Source of the DNA: Pachyseris speciosa
Lineage: Eukaryota; Cnidaria; Anthozoa; Scleractinia; Pachyseridae
Direction of reading: 5' to 3'
DNA length: 64,000 nt
Assembly (NCBI GenBank): GCA_016490735.1
Contig: JAEMWC010000243.1
Location: forward strand, 243,501-307,500
How positions within the stretch are numbered: position 1 is the stretch's first letter; each line of letters opens with the position of its first letter. The position numbers were made by a program, and so were the translations under genes. The notes under the pieces are model-generated. The model had not been told where the DNA came from. It saw nothing but the letters and a program-made list of their open reading frames with translations, and did not search any database. Below are positions 49,244-58,534 of the stretch, piece by piece.

Positions 49244-49510
49244 TTTGGGAATATAAAAAGAAGAGAAGAGCTGGGTCGAGAAGAGTTGACCTTGCGTGAC
49301 ATAAGCGTGACACTAAGGCGTTTTTTGAGCGACCTACGTCAACCGGAAGTGGGTATTTCTCTTAATTGGGCAGTGGATGTGCACAAATTTTCAAATAAAT
49401 CGTCTCTATTACAGTAAAGACACTTAGTAATACAAATCTGGTAGCGCCAAGACGAGTAAGAAGAGGAAACGCCTCACTTCCGGTTGACAACGTCGCTCAA
49501 AAACGGCTTT
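49244..49510 (-). promoter_or_regulatory. TKFC upstream region with inverted ETS-like sites
   Basis: Immediately upstream of the ATG. An inverted repeat of about 36 bp (49315-49352 and 49474-49509) places CCGGAAGT at 49343-49350 and ACTTCCGG at 49476-49483. CCGGAAGT is the consensus for ETS-family factors, common in promoters of housekeeping genes. No TATA box is evident. Promoter function is inferred from position. Confidence 0.5.
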
Positions 49511-49737
49511 GCTTAAACTCCCTACTTTCTCCAGTTCCAAAACGTAATCAAATCAAAATGCGAGGGCTCTTCTTCCAGTTATGAGTCCAGGCAATCCAAT
49601 AAAACTTCTCTTTAAAATTAACTTACTTGATCTCAATTCTTTACGCTTTTTTCGAAATAATTTAGAAAATAAAACAGCAACAATAACAGCCAAGAATTCC
49701 ATCATTGCTGACTATATTAACTATATTGACTATAAAC

Positions 49738-49832
49738 ATTTTCCGGGGAAGCATGTCCCCAGATCCCCCTAGTTGACTCGCGCTAACGCGTTCGAAGTGA
49801 GCCCCCAAAGTTGCAAACTTGCTGCGCGGGCC
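49738..49832. repeat. Interspersed repeat, copy 1 of 2
   Basis: Shared with 59306-59410, including CACGCTAACGCGTTCGAAGTG-like words and GTTGCAAACTTGC. It abuts the truncated LINE at 49833. Its class is unknown. Confidence 0.6.
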
Positions 49833-51115
49833 CTGCTCAACGATATTCCAAGCTCCTCACAGAAGTTAAATTTCTTTCTATTTGCGGACGACACAAACAT
49901 GCTTTATGCTGATAGACATCCCAAGTCCCTCGAGGAAACCGTTAACAAAGAGCTGAAAAATGTATGTGAATGGCTGCATGTAAATAAGCTGACACTTAAC
50001 ATTAAAAAGTCAAACTTTATTATTTTTCGACCTCCACAGCGATCGCTAAATTATGAGATTAAACTCAAAGTAATTGACCACAGACCAACATATCGTCAGG
50101 TATAGAATGTAAGGAATATATTAAGTACTTAGGTGTCCTGATTGACAACCATTTGTCCTGGAAATATCACATAGACTATATTGCCGTGAAGATTAGTAAA
50201 ATTGTTGGAGTCATAGCTCTTCTAAGACACTTCGTTCCTTTCTGTACTTTGGAGAAGAATATATCAGTCCCTCATGCTTCCCTACTTGACATATGGTTTG
50301 ACCGCTTGGGGCCAAGCCGCAAAAGCCCATCTTAATAAATTATTGTTGCTTCAAAAACGTGCACTACGTATGATGCATTTTCTAAATCCAAGAACTCATG
50401 CTATTCCTTTTTTATTTCTTCAAAAATATTACCCATTCATCTGCTTTACTTTGAAGCTATCTTACACTCTATGTATGATGTTTCAAATAACTGCTCCAAA
50501 AGCTATCTCTGAAAAATTTGTCAAGACCAGCTCGGTTCATTCATATAATACGAGGGCTTCATCTTGTGGCAAATATCATACTAAATTTTCACGTCTAAAT
50601 CAACAGCGGGACTCTTTTTTATGCTTTGGCGCGAAAGCGTGGAATTGTCTCCCATCGCAAATATGTAATCTACCAAAACTGGCGTTCAAGAAATCAATTC
50701 GCAAAGCTTTATTCGCAGCTTAAGAAGGCGAGGAGGATTATGTTGAGGCACCTAATTTACTATCCAAAATTAATTTATATTTTACATAACCTTTTGTAAC
50801 CATTCATTGTTAATGTCTTCGCCTGTTTAGTTTGTTTAGTTTATTAAGCTACCTATTACTAATCAATTGTGTAACCATATTTATCTCCGGATGTTAATGA
50901 TTGTATTTTATTTATAGTTTATTCCTGTCATTGTTCATAGTCTGTTATTTGAAGCTTACAAATTGATTTATTTTTTTCTTCTTCTTCTTCTTCTTCTTCT
51001 TTTTTTTTCTTCTTCCTGCACAACTCGCCTCGACTAGCTTACGCTATATGCGAGTTGTACATGTTCTTCTTTTAATTGTTAAATATTAATAAAGTTTATT
51101 GTTGTTATTTGTTGT
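49833..51115 (+). mobile_element. 5'-truncated, frameshifted LINE (reverse transcriptase)
   Basis: The frame from about 49833 reads LNFFLFADDTNMLYAD, the polymerase catalytic motif (FADD), then ends at 50103. The product continues in another frame (ECKEYIKYLGVLID) and then a third (LMLPYLTYGLTAWGQA through YNTRASS, to TAA at 50723), so at least two frameshifts are present. A CTT microsatellite and a GTT-rich tail (about 51090-51121) mark the 3' end. Organisation and motifs fit a CR1/L2/Rex-like LINE. Confidence 0.8.
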
Positions 51116-51121
51116 TGTTGT

Positions 51122-51185
51122 TGCTTATCCGAGAAGACTAGGAAGTCTAACCGATTGTAGATATCATTAACAAAGGCAGCACTTA
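51122..51185 (-). mobile_element. SINE family 2, body fragment
   Basis: Contains TTATCCGAGAAGACTAGGAA and AAAGGCAGCACTT, matching the body of the SINE at 17500-17697. The tRNA head is missing. Confidence 0.55.
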
Positions 51186-51508
51186 GAGCAGCGTAGAGCA
51201 GCTCGTAAAACAGCGAGGTTTGATTTTGTTGGGGGAGAAGAGAACACAGCCTAATCTCCTTCGCAGCCGTTGTTTGTGTCCACGATCCTTTTCTCCCTAC
51301 CCACCTGCGTCTGCTGAATCGAACCGGCGCCGGACATGTCATTCCCAGGAACAACCTCGTTCCCAGGGTCCTTGCTCTTCCCGCCCCTTCTCTCACTCCA
51401 GGGGGCGGGAAAAGGAGACCAAAAAAATAAATTTAATTGGCCAGCATAGAATCCGATTTTCAAAGGGCTAAAACTAAAATTAGTAAAGGGCACAGACTAA
51501 ACTCCCGG

Positions 51509-51868
51509 ATAAACGATCAAACATTTTCATCCAACATCGTTTTGGGCAGGCATGTTTGACCGTTTAGCGACCTCTCTCAACATTGCATTTAAATGGCTTT
51601 CCACGTTTGATCTAGATCAAACATTTTCACCCAATATTTCGCGTTACGAACAAATGTTTGATCGTTTAGCCACCCCAACCAACAAGGCGTGCACAGCCGG
51701 TGAAAAGCAACCAAATGAACCACATAACGTCGAAATTTCATCGATAATACGCAAAAATTCTGTGGACTCACTTTGTCTTGTGTTTGGTCAAACATTGTTT
51801 GTCCTTTTAGCCACCCAACGTTATATTTGACAAACACGATGATGAATGAAAATGTTTGATCGTTAAAG
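51509..51868. repeat. Foldback element with GTTTGATCGTTTAG repeats
   Basis: Outer ends AAACGATCAAACATTTTCAT and the near-complement at 51838-51867 face each other. Further GATCAAACATTTTC and TTTAGCCACCC words repeat inside in both orientations. Confidence 0.6.
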
Positions 51869-52043
51869 ATAGTCAGCAAACGCAATGCAAATTCAGGAGC
51901 GCCGACCACAGAAGGGATTCAGAAGAAAATTTCCCAAACTCATTAATTATGCAAAACGGTATTAGCCTATCGGAGTACCCATTTTAGCCAGGTGCATGAA
52001 TCTTGATACCCATTGAAAATACAGATCAAGAAACGTCCAATAT

Positions 52044-52074
<31 letters not shown>

Positions 52075-52454
52075 ATGTAGGCCATGTGGTGTTATCCTAG
52101 AGAACTGTTTCTTTGAAATTTCGCCTTATTCACGTGCATATGTACGCATAATTTATGAAAAGACAAAAGGAAAATCTCTTCTTGGGAAGATCACATGGTC
52201 TACATTGGGAAAACAAAATCCACAAGCTAAAACTGTCTGTTTAATAGTTCCGAAAAAACTGATCAAGACTCATAAATTTTAATTAGCAACCTCAAAACTA
52301 ACATTACAGGCAATCATTGATTAATAACGTGAAAATTATAGTCCTATAACTTCCTGACCTTCTTTCATGAAATAATATAAAATAAAAATAAATCAACTGT
52401 GTTTAACGAGGGTGACACGAACAGTCTATGACTGACAAACCTGTGGCCCTCAAA

Positions 52455-52578
52455 ATTCCGGATGGAATTGGAATTTGGAAATGTTGGTTTTTGTGGAGAG
52501 GGGAAAACCGGAGTGCCCGAAGAAAAAGCTCTCGGAACAGAGAAGAGAACCAACAACAAACTCAGCCCACATATGGCA
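52455..52578 (-). mobile_element. SINE family 1, body fragment
   Basis: Nearly identical over about 120 bp to the body of the SINE at 6680-6952 (GGAATTTGGAAATGTTGG through CAACAAACTCAGCCCACATA). The tRNA-like head is absent. Confidence 0.75.
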
Positions 52579-53299
52579 CCAAAAAAGCATGTCGAAAGAT
52601 CCCGTACTAATTAATCCGAACCAAAAAGAACGTGTTACTTAATATTCCCGAAAGAAATAATACCAGACAAGCAAACAAACCTTTGGTTAACTTTGCATAA
52701 GTTTTATCCTGAGTATCAAGTGGATTCATTACGGAATGCCTCGACGCCATTTTTATCTTCCAATGACGCTTCAGAGCACACGTTATCGCGTAGAAAGGTC
52801 TAGGTGACACCTTTCCCCCGACTCTTTATTCAGACTAGTTACTTCTATAAGAAACTTCTCGAGCCAGTAGAGTTGCCGGGTATACATTTCCTCTATATTT
52901 CGCAGCTTACAGGGTTACCTTATGTAAGTCATAATCTTTGAAAAGATCGCCAGTATCCAAAGTCGGTACTTTCGTCAGTCTTTCCAGTTGCCATTGTCTA
53001 AAAATGTTCAAAGCTATTTTTTTTTATTTTGAGTGATGCTGGAACGGCTTAATGAGCGGTTGCTCCTAAGATGATTTTTAGGCGGACGAAAACGAAGCCC
53101 TCCGTCTTCAGCCATCATGGGTCATCATGTATCATTGAACTACAATGATTGACACCTGCCAACAGCAGGAGCAACAAACTGGTCATGACTCGCGAGTGAA
53201 CAAAACCTGAACACGAAGTATGTTTACTCGCTTTTAGACTTGATTATAATTGAGGTAGTTAAAGTTTTTGTTTTTGAAATCATTTCATTGCTTCGCGGC

Positions 53300-53396
53300 C
53301 AATCTCGTCCCCAGAGCCTACGTTACCCTTGTCCAGCGGAACGGGCAGTATCCTTGGCGCTGGCCAAAAGGATCGCAGCCTCTGGGAACGAGATTG
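53300..53396. mobile_element. 97-bp foldback MITE with a 9-bp duplication
   Basis: Ends CAATCTCGTCCCCAGAG and CTCTGGGAACGAGATTG. CTTCGCGGC is duplicated at 53291-53299 and 53397-53405. The type of duplication matches the elements at 17293 and 36196. Confidence 0.8.
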
Positions 53397-53742
53397 CTTC
53401 GCGGCTAATCGGTCAAAGTGATCAATAACGCATGAACTGAAAAAGGCATCTCATAAATATGTGTTACAAACTAAAAGACTACCACAGTGTAATCAAGCAC
53501 GACATTGAAGAAATAACTAAGCGCTAAATAGAACCCGATGATATCTGTTAGCTGCAGAAGGTCACCCAACCTAACCAGTTCAGTCTCAGTGCCAAAAATC
53601 CAAGATGGCGTTGGTGGACCCCAGGCCACTAACGGTTAAAGTCAAATGTCCCGACCCACGGGACTCAACGACATAAGTAATCAAAAGCCCCCGCCTTTGC
53701 CCCCCCCCCCCCCTTCCTCCCTTCCCCCTGCGGCTTAACATT

Positions 53743-53885
53743 GATAGGTGCATTACACGTCTGACAAGTGCAGTACTTTCTCCTCATTTATTTAAAGATC
53801 GTGAGTGTTGATCCGGCCAGGGCTTTTAACCTCTCGACCTCCCGCACGGTAGTCCGGTGCTCTGTCAACTGAGTTAACCGGTCAA
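53743..53885 (-). mobile_element. tRNA-derived SINE, family 2, second copy
   Basis: On the minus strand: GGTTAACTCAGTTGACAGAG as degenerate A-box region, then GGGAGGTCG and CAACACTCACGATC, then GAGGAGAAAGTACTGCAC. It is more diverged than the copy at 17500-17697. Confidence 0.65.
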
Positions 53886-54062
53886 TAATAATTATATTGA
53901 AAACGGAAAAAGGCCACTGAGTTTGTGTCAAGGGATTTTGTCGCGAACTTGAACCAATATATTAACGAGAGATTTTCTTTTCCTTTAAGATCACATTATT
54001 CGGCAGAAGATTGAGGTCTGTAATTGGTTTATCGTGAAGATCCTCTTAATTTACCAAAGGCG

Positions 54063-54472
54063 CAAGGGCACCCAACGAGCCAAATCAGCCAAAAGCTGTA
54101 GAAAGGCATTTTTAAGTACTTTATGGTGTTTGAAGTCTGTTTCAAGTGATGTTTACATTAGCCAGAAGAAGTTCAACTGTTCGGATTCCCTAGCTGAAAT
54201 TTTAATTGCCCGAAAATATTAGGGAACAAAATCTTCCTTTGAGAAAATGCAAGCTGAAATGAACATTCCACGAACTTTCTAGCTGACTGCCAAAAACAGC
54301 AATTACGACCTTTCCGAAAACCCCAGGGGCTATGATTTCCCAACTGCGAATCTTTTAGGCCACGTTTTAGTTACGAAAATCCAAGTGCACTCTTTAATCG
54401 ACGCCGAAAACCCAAGGTGAATTACCCTCCACTTAACAGATATCTACCGAAATTTGTCGTTGGGTGGCCCTG
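54063..54472. mobile_element. MITE with CAGGGGCACCCAAC-type ends, copy 2 (6-bp duplication)
   Basis: Ends CAAGGGCACCCAACGA and TCGTTGGGTGGCCCTG. AAGGCG flanks both sides (54057-54062, 54473-54478). The interior is collinear with copy 1 at 35103-35551 but lacks about 40 bp near the middle. Confidence 0.75.
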
Positions 54473-55849
54473 AAGGCGAATGAATCTGCTTGCTTTTTTT
54501 CTCATCATAATATCTTAATCAAGCCATTATGAAACTCAAATAGTTTATCCCTGGAGACAACTTAATTGCAACGAGTTTTATAGTTCCGGATGAAAATATG
54601 AGAATTCGTGAGATTATTCTACTTTGATGAAACAGTTTTGACAATTAGTTTAGCTGCTTGTTTTAAACATCCCCGACACACGATCGCCTTATTCCGGATT
54701 ATCACGAACAGAAAAAACCGCCAATAAATTCATTTCCCGGGTTTCTCGTAACGGCTAGCCTCGGAGCTTCGTGTTATATCACCGCCATAACTTCCGCGTC
54801 GAACAACAATGACAAACTGAAACAGATTCGACTCATCGAGCAGTTTTTTTCTGATGATAAAAAACCTTTACTTGTGCCTTGTTCTACAAATAACATACAC
54901 CATTTACGTAAGGCAAAGGGAATCAAAACAAACATTTTCATGAATGTTTGCTTTGACTTGACAGCCATCCAGGAAACATGTCAAAAAAATGCTTTCACAA
55001 GGGTTCACGTACCACGCTCTTATTTACGCGGCACGAAAAAAAGAAAATTACTTATTATCAACCGAAAAATACGGAAACGGGCCCTATGAAGTAAACTAAT
55101 ATCACAGAGAGATTTCATTGTCAATTTTATAAAGTGAAGATAGCCCCATCACGCTTTTAAGTAAATTTGTCTATTTTCTGCATGTGAAACTAACAATTGT
55201 TTCAACAAAGCGTTACTGTATTTCTTTTCGAAAGTTGATTGAGATATATAATTATATTTTAAAACACTTATTTTGAGTCATTTTCAAGGATATTTTATCC
55301 AATAAGGTGTGTAACTAATCAGTTTTGAGGTTTTAACAATCGTTGTGGCTATATGGCCGGTAACCGGTCAAGGTGTTAAAAACACTAAATGATTTTTAAA
55401 CAATTGAAGGAAATTACCGATTCTGTAGAGAAAACGAAGTTTCGTCTTTTAAGATTTTTCATTTCAAAATCTCGGCATTGTAATTGTAAACTACAGATTG
55501 ACGTTACGGAAGCCCCATCCAAACTAGAGTTGTCAAGATTGACTCGGGTCAAATTTTGCCCCTCGTTACTAATGTCATTGTGCGATAATTCGTCACAAGC
55601 CAATGAAAGCACCTCGCTTTCTTAAGGAAAAATTAATGATGTCACTGCCTATCCCGGATGTTTGCGGGCGATAAAAAGAATTCGATTTCAAGTGGATCCT
55701 TAAATCGTTAAATCTTCTTTTAGCCTGTTTCATCTGCGGCCACCTTTTAACAAATCACACTGAGTTTGATTTCCAGTAGTGATTTGGACGGTAACGAATC
55801 TGCCTTTTGCTGGAGTTATATTGGCGTTTGTTCCTAAATATTTTCCACA
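54473..55849. other. Upstream flank of the third GPCR, no other gene seen
   Basis: No exon or repeat was recognised. The promoter of the receptor presumably lies in the last few hundred bases, but no core element was identified. Confidence 0.4.
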
Positions 55850-57016
55850 ATGACGAACGAATCTTCATCTCGGTTGACTAACCATTCTTCTGGGGACGCA
55901 TCGGTTTCATCGCTGACAGTCGGTTCACTGCTCTCTGTCATTTCCATGGCCTGTGCAATGGCATTCGCCATTTTCGGCAACATTTTGGTCCTTCTCGCAG
56001 TTTATCGCACTAAAACTTTGAGGACATCAGCGGCCATTCTTGTAGTGAACCTAGCATTTGTGGATCTCTCGATCACTCTCGCCGTTGTGCCGTTTGTAAT
56101 GACGACAGCAGTGACGCAGGAGTGGGTCTTACCTTGGTCAGCGTGCGAACTAACGGGATTCGTTAATGCTTTCCTGACTGCGGGTCAGATCATGGCTTTG
56201 TTGCATATCAGTGTAAATAGATACGTTGCTGTGGCTTACCCACATTCTTACGAAACACGCTGTAACAAACGAGGAACTGTTTTCGCCGTTCTGCTCGGCT
56301 GGCTATATTCGTTAGTATGGACTTCGTTGCCTTTCCTTGGATGGGGTAAACTGGGTTTTATTAAAGGTACTTTGTTTTGCAACATCTTGTGGTCTGAAGA
56401 AATAGCTTACGCCATCACCGTTCAAGCGTTGTGTTACTTTATTCCGTCCATACTTGGCGCAATTCTTTATTTGAACGTGTACAGACATATCCGACTGCAG
56501 CATAAGCAGGTGTTTGAAAAGACCTTCAGCATAGAATTGCAGGAGCACAGAGATAAAAGCCCAACGGAATCTAACCATAACATCCCTGGGAACCCGTCTA
56601 GTCTTTCGTTTGACAACATCGCCATGTCACACGATGACATCAAGGAATCAGGGTTTGCGGATCTCAAAAATGCTAAGACTAGTGCTGCAGCAAAAAGGAC
56701 AAGAAGGCGAAGAGCTATGGAAGCAAGAGTTACGAAAATGCTCCTAGCAGTTATCTTGGCTTTTGCATTTTGTTGGATCCCGCGTGGAGTCGCGAACCTA
56801 TGGGCGATTTTCGTGAGTCGCGAGGACGTTCCACGCGCGCTCGAGTACAGTTCAACAGTGTTCGTGTTTTGTAACGCGGCAGTTAATCCCGTGTTGTACG
56901 GAGCGTTGCATCAGGATTTTAAGCGTGCGTTTAAACGTATTCTTTGTTGTGAAACCACAAAAGCAGAGGAGAACCGAAACCGAGGAGCTACTAATGGAAG
57001 TGCTTCGTTGGAATAA
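55850..57016 (+). CDS. Class A GPCR, melatonin/opsin-like group, intronless
   Basis: A 388-residue seven-helix receptor. Landmarks: N44, D72 (FVDLS), C99 at 3.25 paired with C177 in extracellular loop 2, NRY 123-125 in place of DRY, W151, P199, CWIP 308-311 and NPVLY 346-350. Position 3.32 is Asn106 and 7.43 is Phe340, so it is neither aminergic nor a retinal-binding opsin (no Lys). NRY and the PFLGWG after helix 4 recall melatonin receptors and their relatives. The third intracellular loop is long (about 213-292), acidic then strongly basic (KRTRRRR at 282-288). The N-terminus has Asn-x-Ser/Thr sequons (N3, N11). The tail has a Cys pair (366-367) suited to palmitoylation. The first ATG gives a normal N-terminus. 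A repeat of the GGGGTACC family begins 29 bp after the stop, inside the presumed 3' UTR; AATAAA occurs at 57624-57629. The ligand is unknown. Confidence 0.9.
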   Translation: MTNESSSRLTNHSSGDASVSSLTVGSLLSVISMACAMAFAIFGNILVLLAVYRTKTLRTSAAILVVNLAFVDLSITLAVVPFVMTTAVTQEWVLPWSACELTGFVNAFLTAGQIMALLHISVNRYVAVAYPHSYETRCNKRGTVFAVLLGWLYSLVWTSLPFLGWGKLGFIKGTLFCNILWSEEIAYAITVQALCYFIPSILGAILYLNVYRHIRLQHKQVFEKTFSIELQEHRDKSPTESNHNIPGNPSSLSFDNIAMSHDDIKESGFADLKNAKTSAAAKRTRRRRAMEARVTKMLLAVILAFAFCWIPRGVANLWAIFVSREDVPRALEYSSTVFVFCNAAVNPVLYGALHQDFKRAFKRILCCETTKAEENRNRGATNGSASLE

Positions 57017-57044
57017 GGGCAATGACTGGGCCCAGGAGAAGGGG

Positions 57045-57410
57045 TCGGGGGGGGGGTACTCCCTATTATGGCCTTTACGGGGAGGCTCCGCCCGAAAGGG
57101 GTACCTTTTTCACGCTTCTGGCATATGAAAGGGTAGGGATTTCACGAGTCGAAGTATATGAAAGAGTAGGGAAATCTGTCATTTAGGTATTTAAAAGGGC
57201 CTTTCATTCAAATATTTCGAACACATATCTTATGACTGTATTGTTCCAGTGGAAGGTATATGAAAGGGGTACCATTTGTCAATGGAAGGTAAACGAAAGG
57301 GGTACCTTTTCTGTCAAAAATGGTATATAAAAGAGTAAGGGGTCGGACCTCGGGGTGGAGTCTCCCCGTATAAATTTTTTTTAGTGCCCCCCCCCCCCCC
57401 CCTCCTCCCC
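57045..57410. repeat. GGGGTACC-family repeat, fullest copy
   Basis: About 365 bp made of degenerate GGTATATGAAAGGGTA and GAAAGGGGTACC words, opened by GTACTCCCTATTATGGCC and closed by GGGGTCGGACCTC then GGAGTCTCCCCGTAT. A G run and a C run mark the two borders. The ends are partly inverted (ACGGGGAGGCTCCGCC against GGTGGAGTCTCCCCGT). Confidence 0.8.
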
Positions 57411-58534
57411 GGGTGACTGGGGTAACGAGAGATGACAGGAATGGAACCGTGTCGAGGGGATAAGCTATGGGACATTTGTTCAACAATGTACCCTCGACAC
57501 AAGCGCACACAGACTGGCTCATGCACAAGTCTGATCACATGCGAGGTTTTTCTCGAGTTTTTTAGCAAACAGCGTGAACAAGAGTCTCTTCAGAAAGTTT
57601 ATTGTTCAGTTGAACTTAAGGGCAATAAATGACACATTAAAACCTCATACAAATCAAACGTGTGTCACTGATAGAGTTCCGTTCCATTTTGGTAAATTAA
57701 CCGTTCTCTCAATCAACCTTCCGTAAGGTTTTCCATTGAAAACATTTTAGATTCAAACTGCTAATTCCAGACAGCTGTGAATCGCAATGACTCTAACGCG
57801 GAACGACGACAATCTGTTAAGTAAATCAAAACCAAAGGAATGCTTTACCAATAAATGTAAAAAAACAAAATAGCTCTAAAGTTTTCGTTTCCAATTCTAC
57901 GGTTAACCTCCTACGCAGACGCTCCGTGGGCTCGTCAACGCGTTCCTCCCCAAAGACGTTAGCGTTGGAGGCTATTCTATGGTTGGATCACTAAAATTAC
58001 ACTATCGAGATAAGTTATCAAACCAGCTGTATTTATTGTGTGATTAGGTCATCGGTATGAATATACGTCGTCTGGTTGACGTAAATCATCATAATTTTGC
58101 ATAAGATATATGCTCTCTACTCTTAGCCCACACAGCATAACACAGCATAACAATGCTTGGATTCTCACTAAACGTTAACAACACATGTTTAGATGTCATC
58201 AACCATAAATTAAAGGTAGTGAAAAAAAGGAATGTATATGAAACCTACTGATGTAATAAAACAAAATGGCGATTGTACGTCATCAGTCCCCAAAATATCT
58301 TATAACTGAAAAAATACCTGCGAGGCGGGCGCTAAAAAATGAGGAATGGGAGGACGGGGCAATAGGCCGCGCGCGAGCCGCTCGCACGATACGAGAACGT
58401 GGGATCCCCTCACTCCCCACGCGCTTCCCACGTGCTCTGTCGATACCCGCCTCAATCTATCGCCTGCCAGGCAGTCTAGACTAAAAAGAACATTGTAGAG
58501 ATTTGATTGGCTAATGGTCGGTCTCTGCAACAAC
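57411..58534. other. Convergent intergenic gap
   Basis: Lies between the plus-strand GPCR and the minus-strand RNase T2 gene. A minus-strand AATAAA at 58037-58032 is a plausible polyadenylation signal for the RNase gene. Nothing else is supported. Confidence 0.4.

Noticed and set aside
55850..57016. Opsin assignment for the third GPCR
   Set aside because: Position 7.43 is Phe, so there is no lysine to bind retinal.
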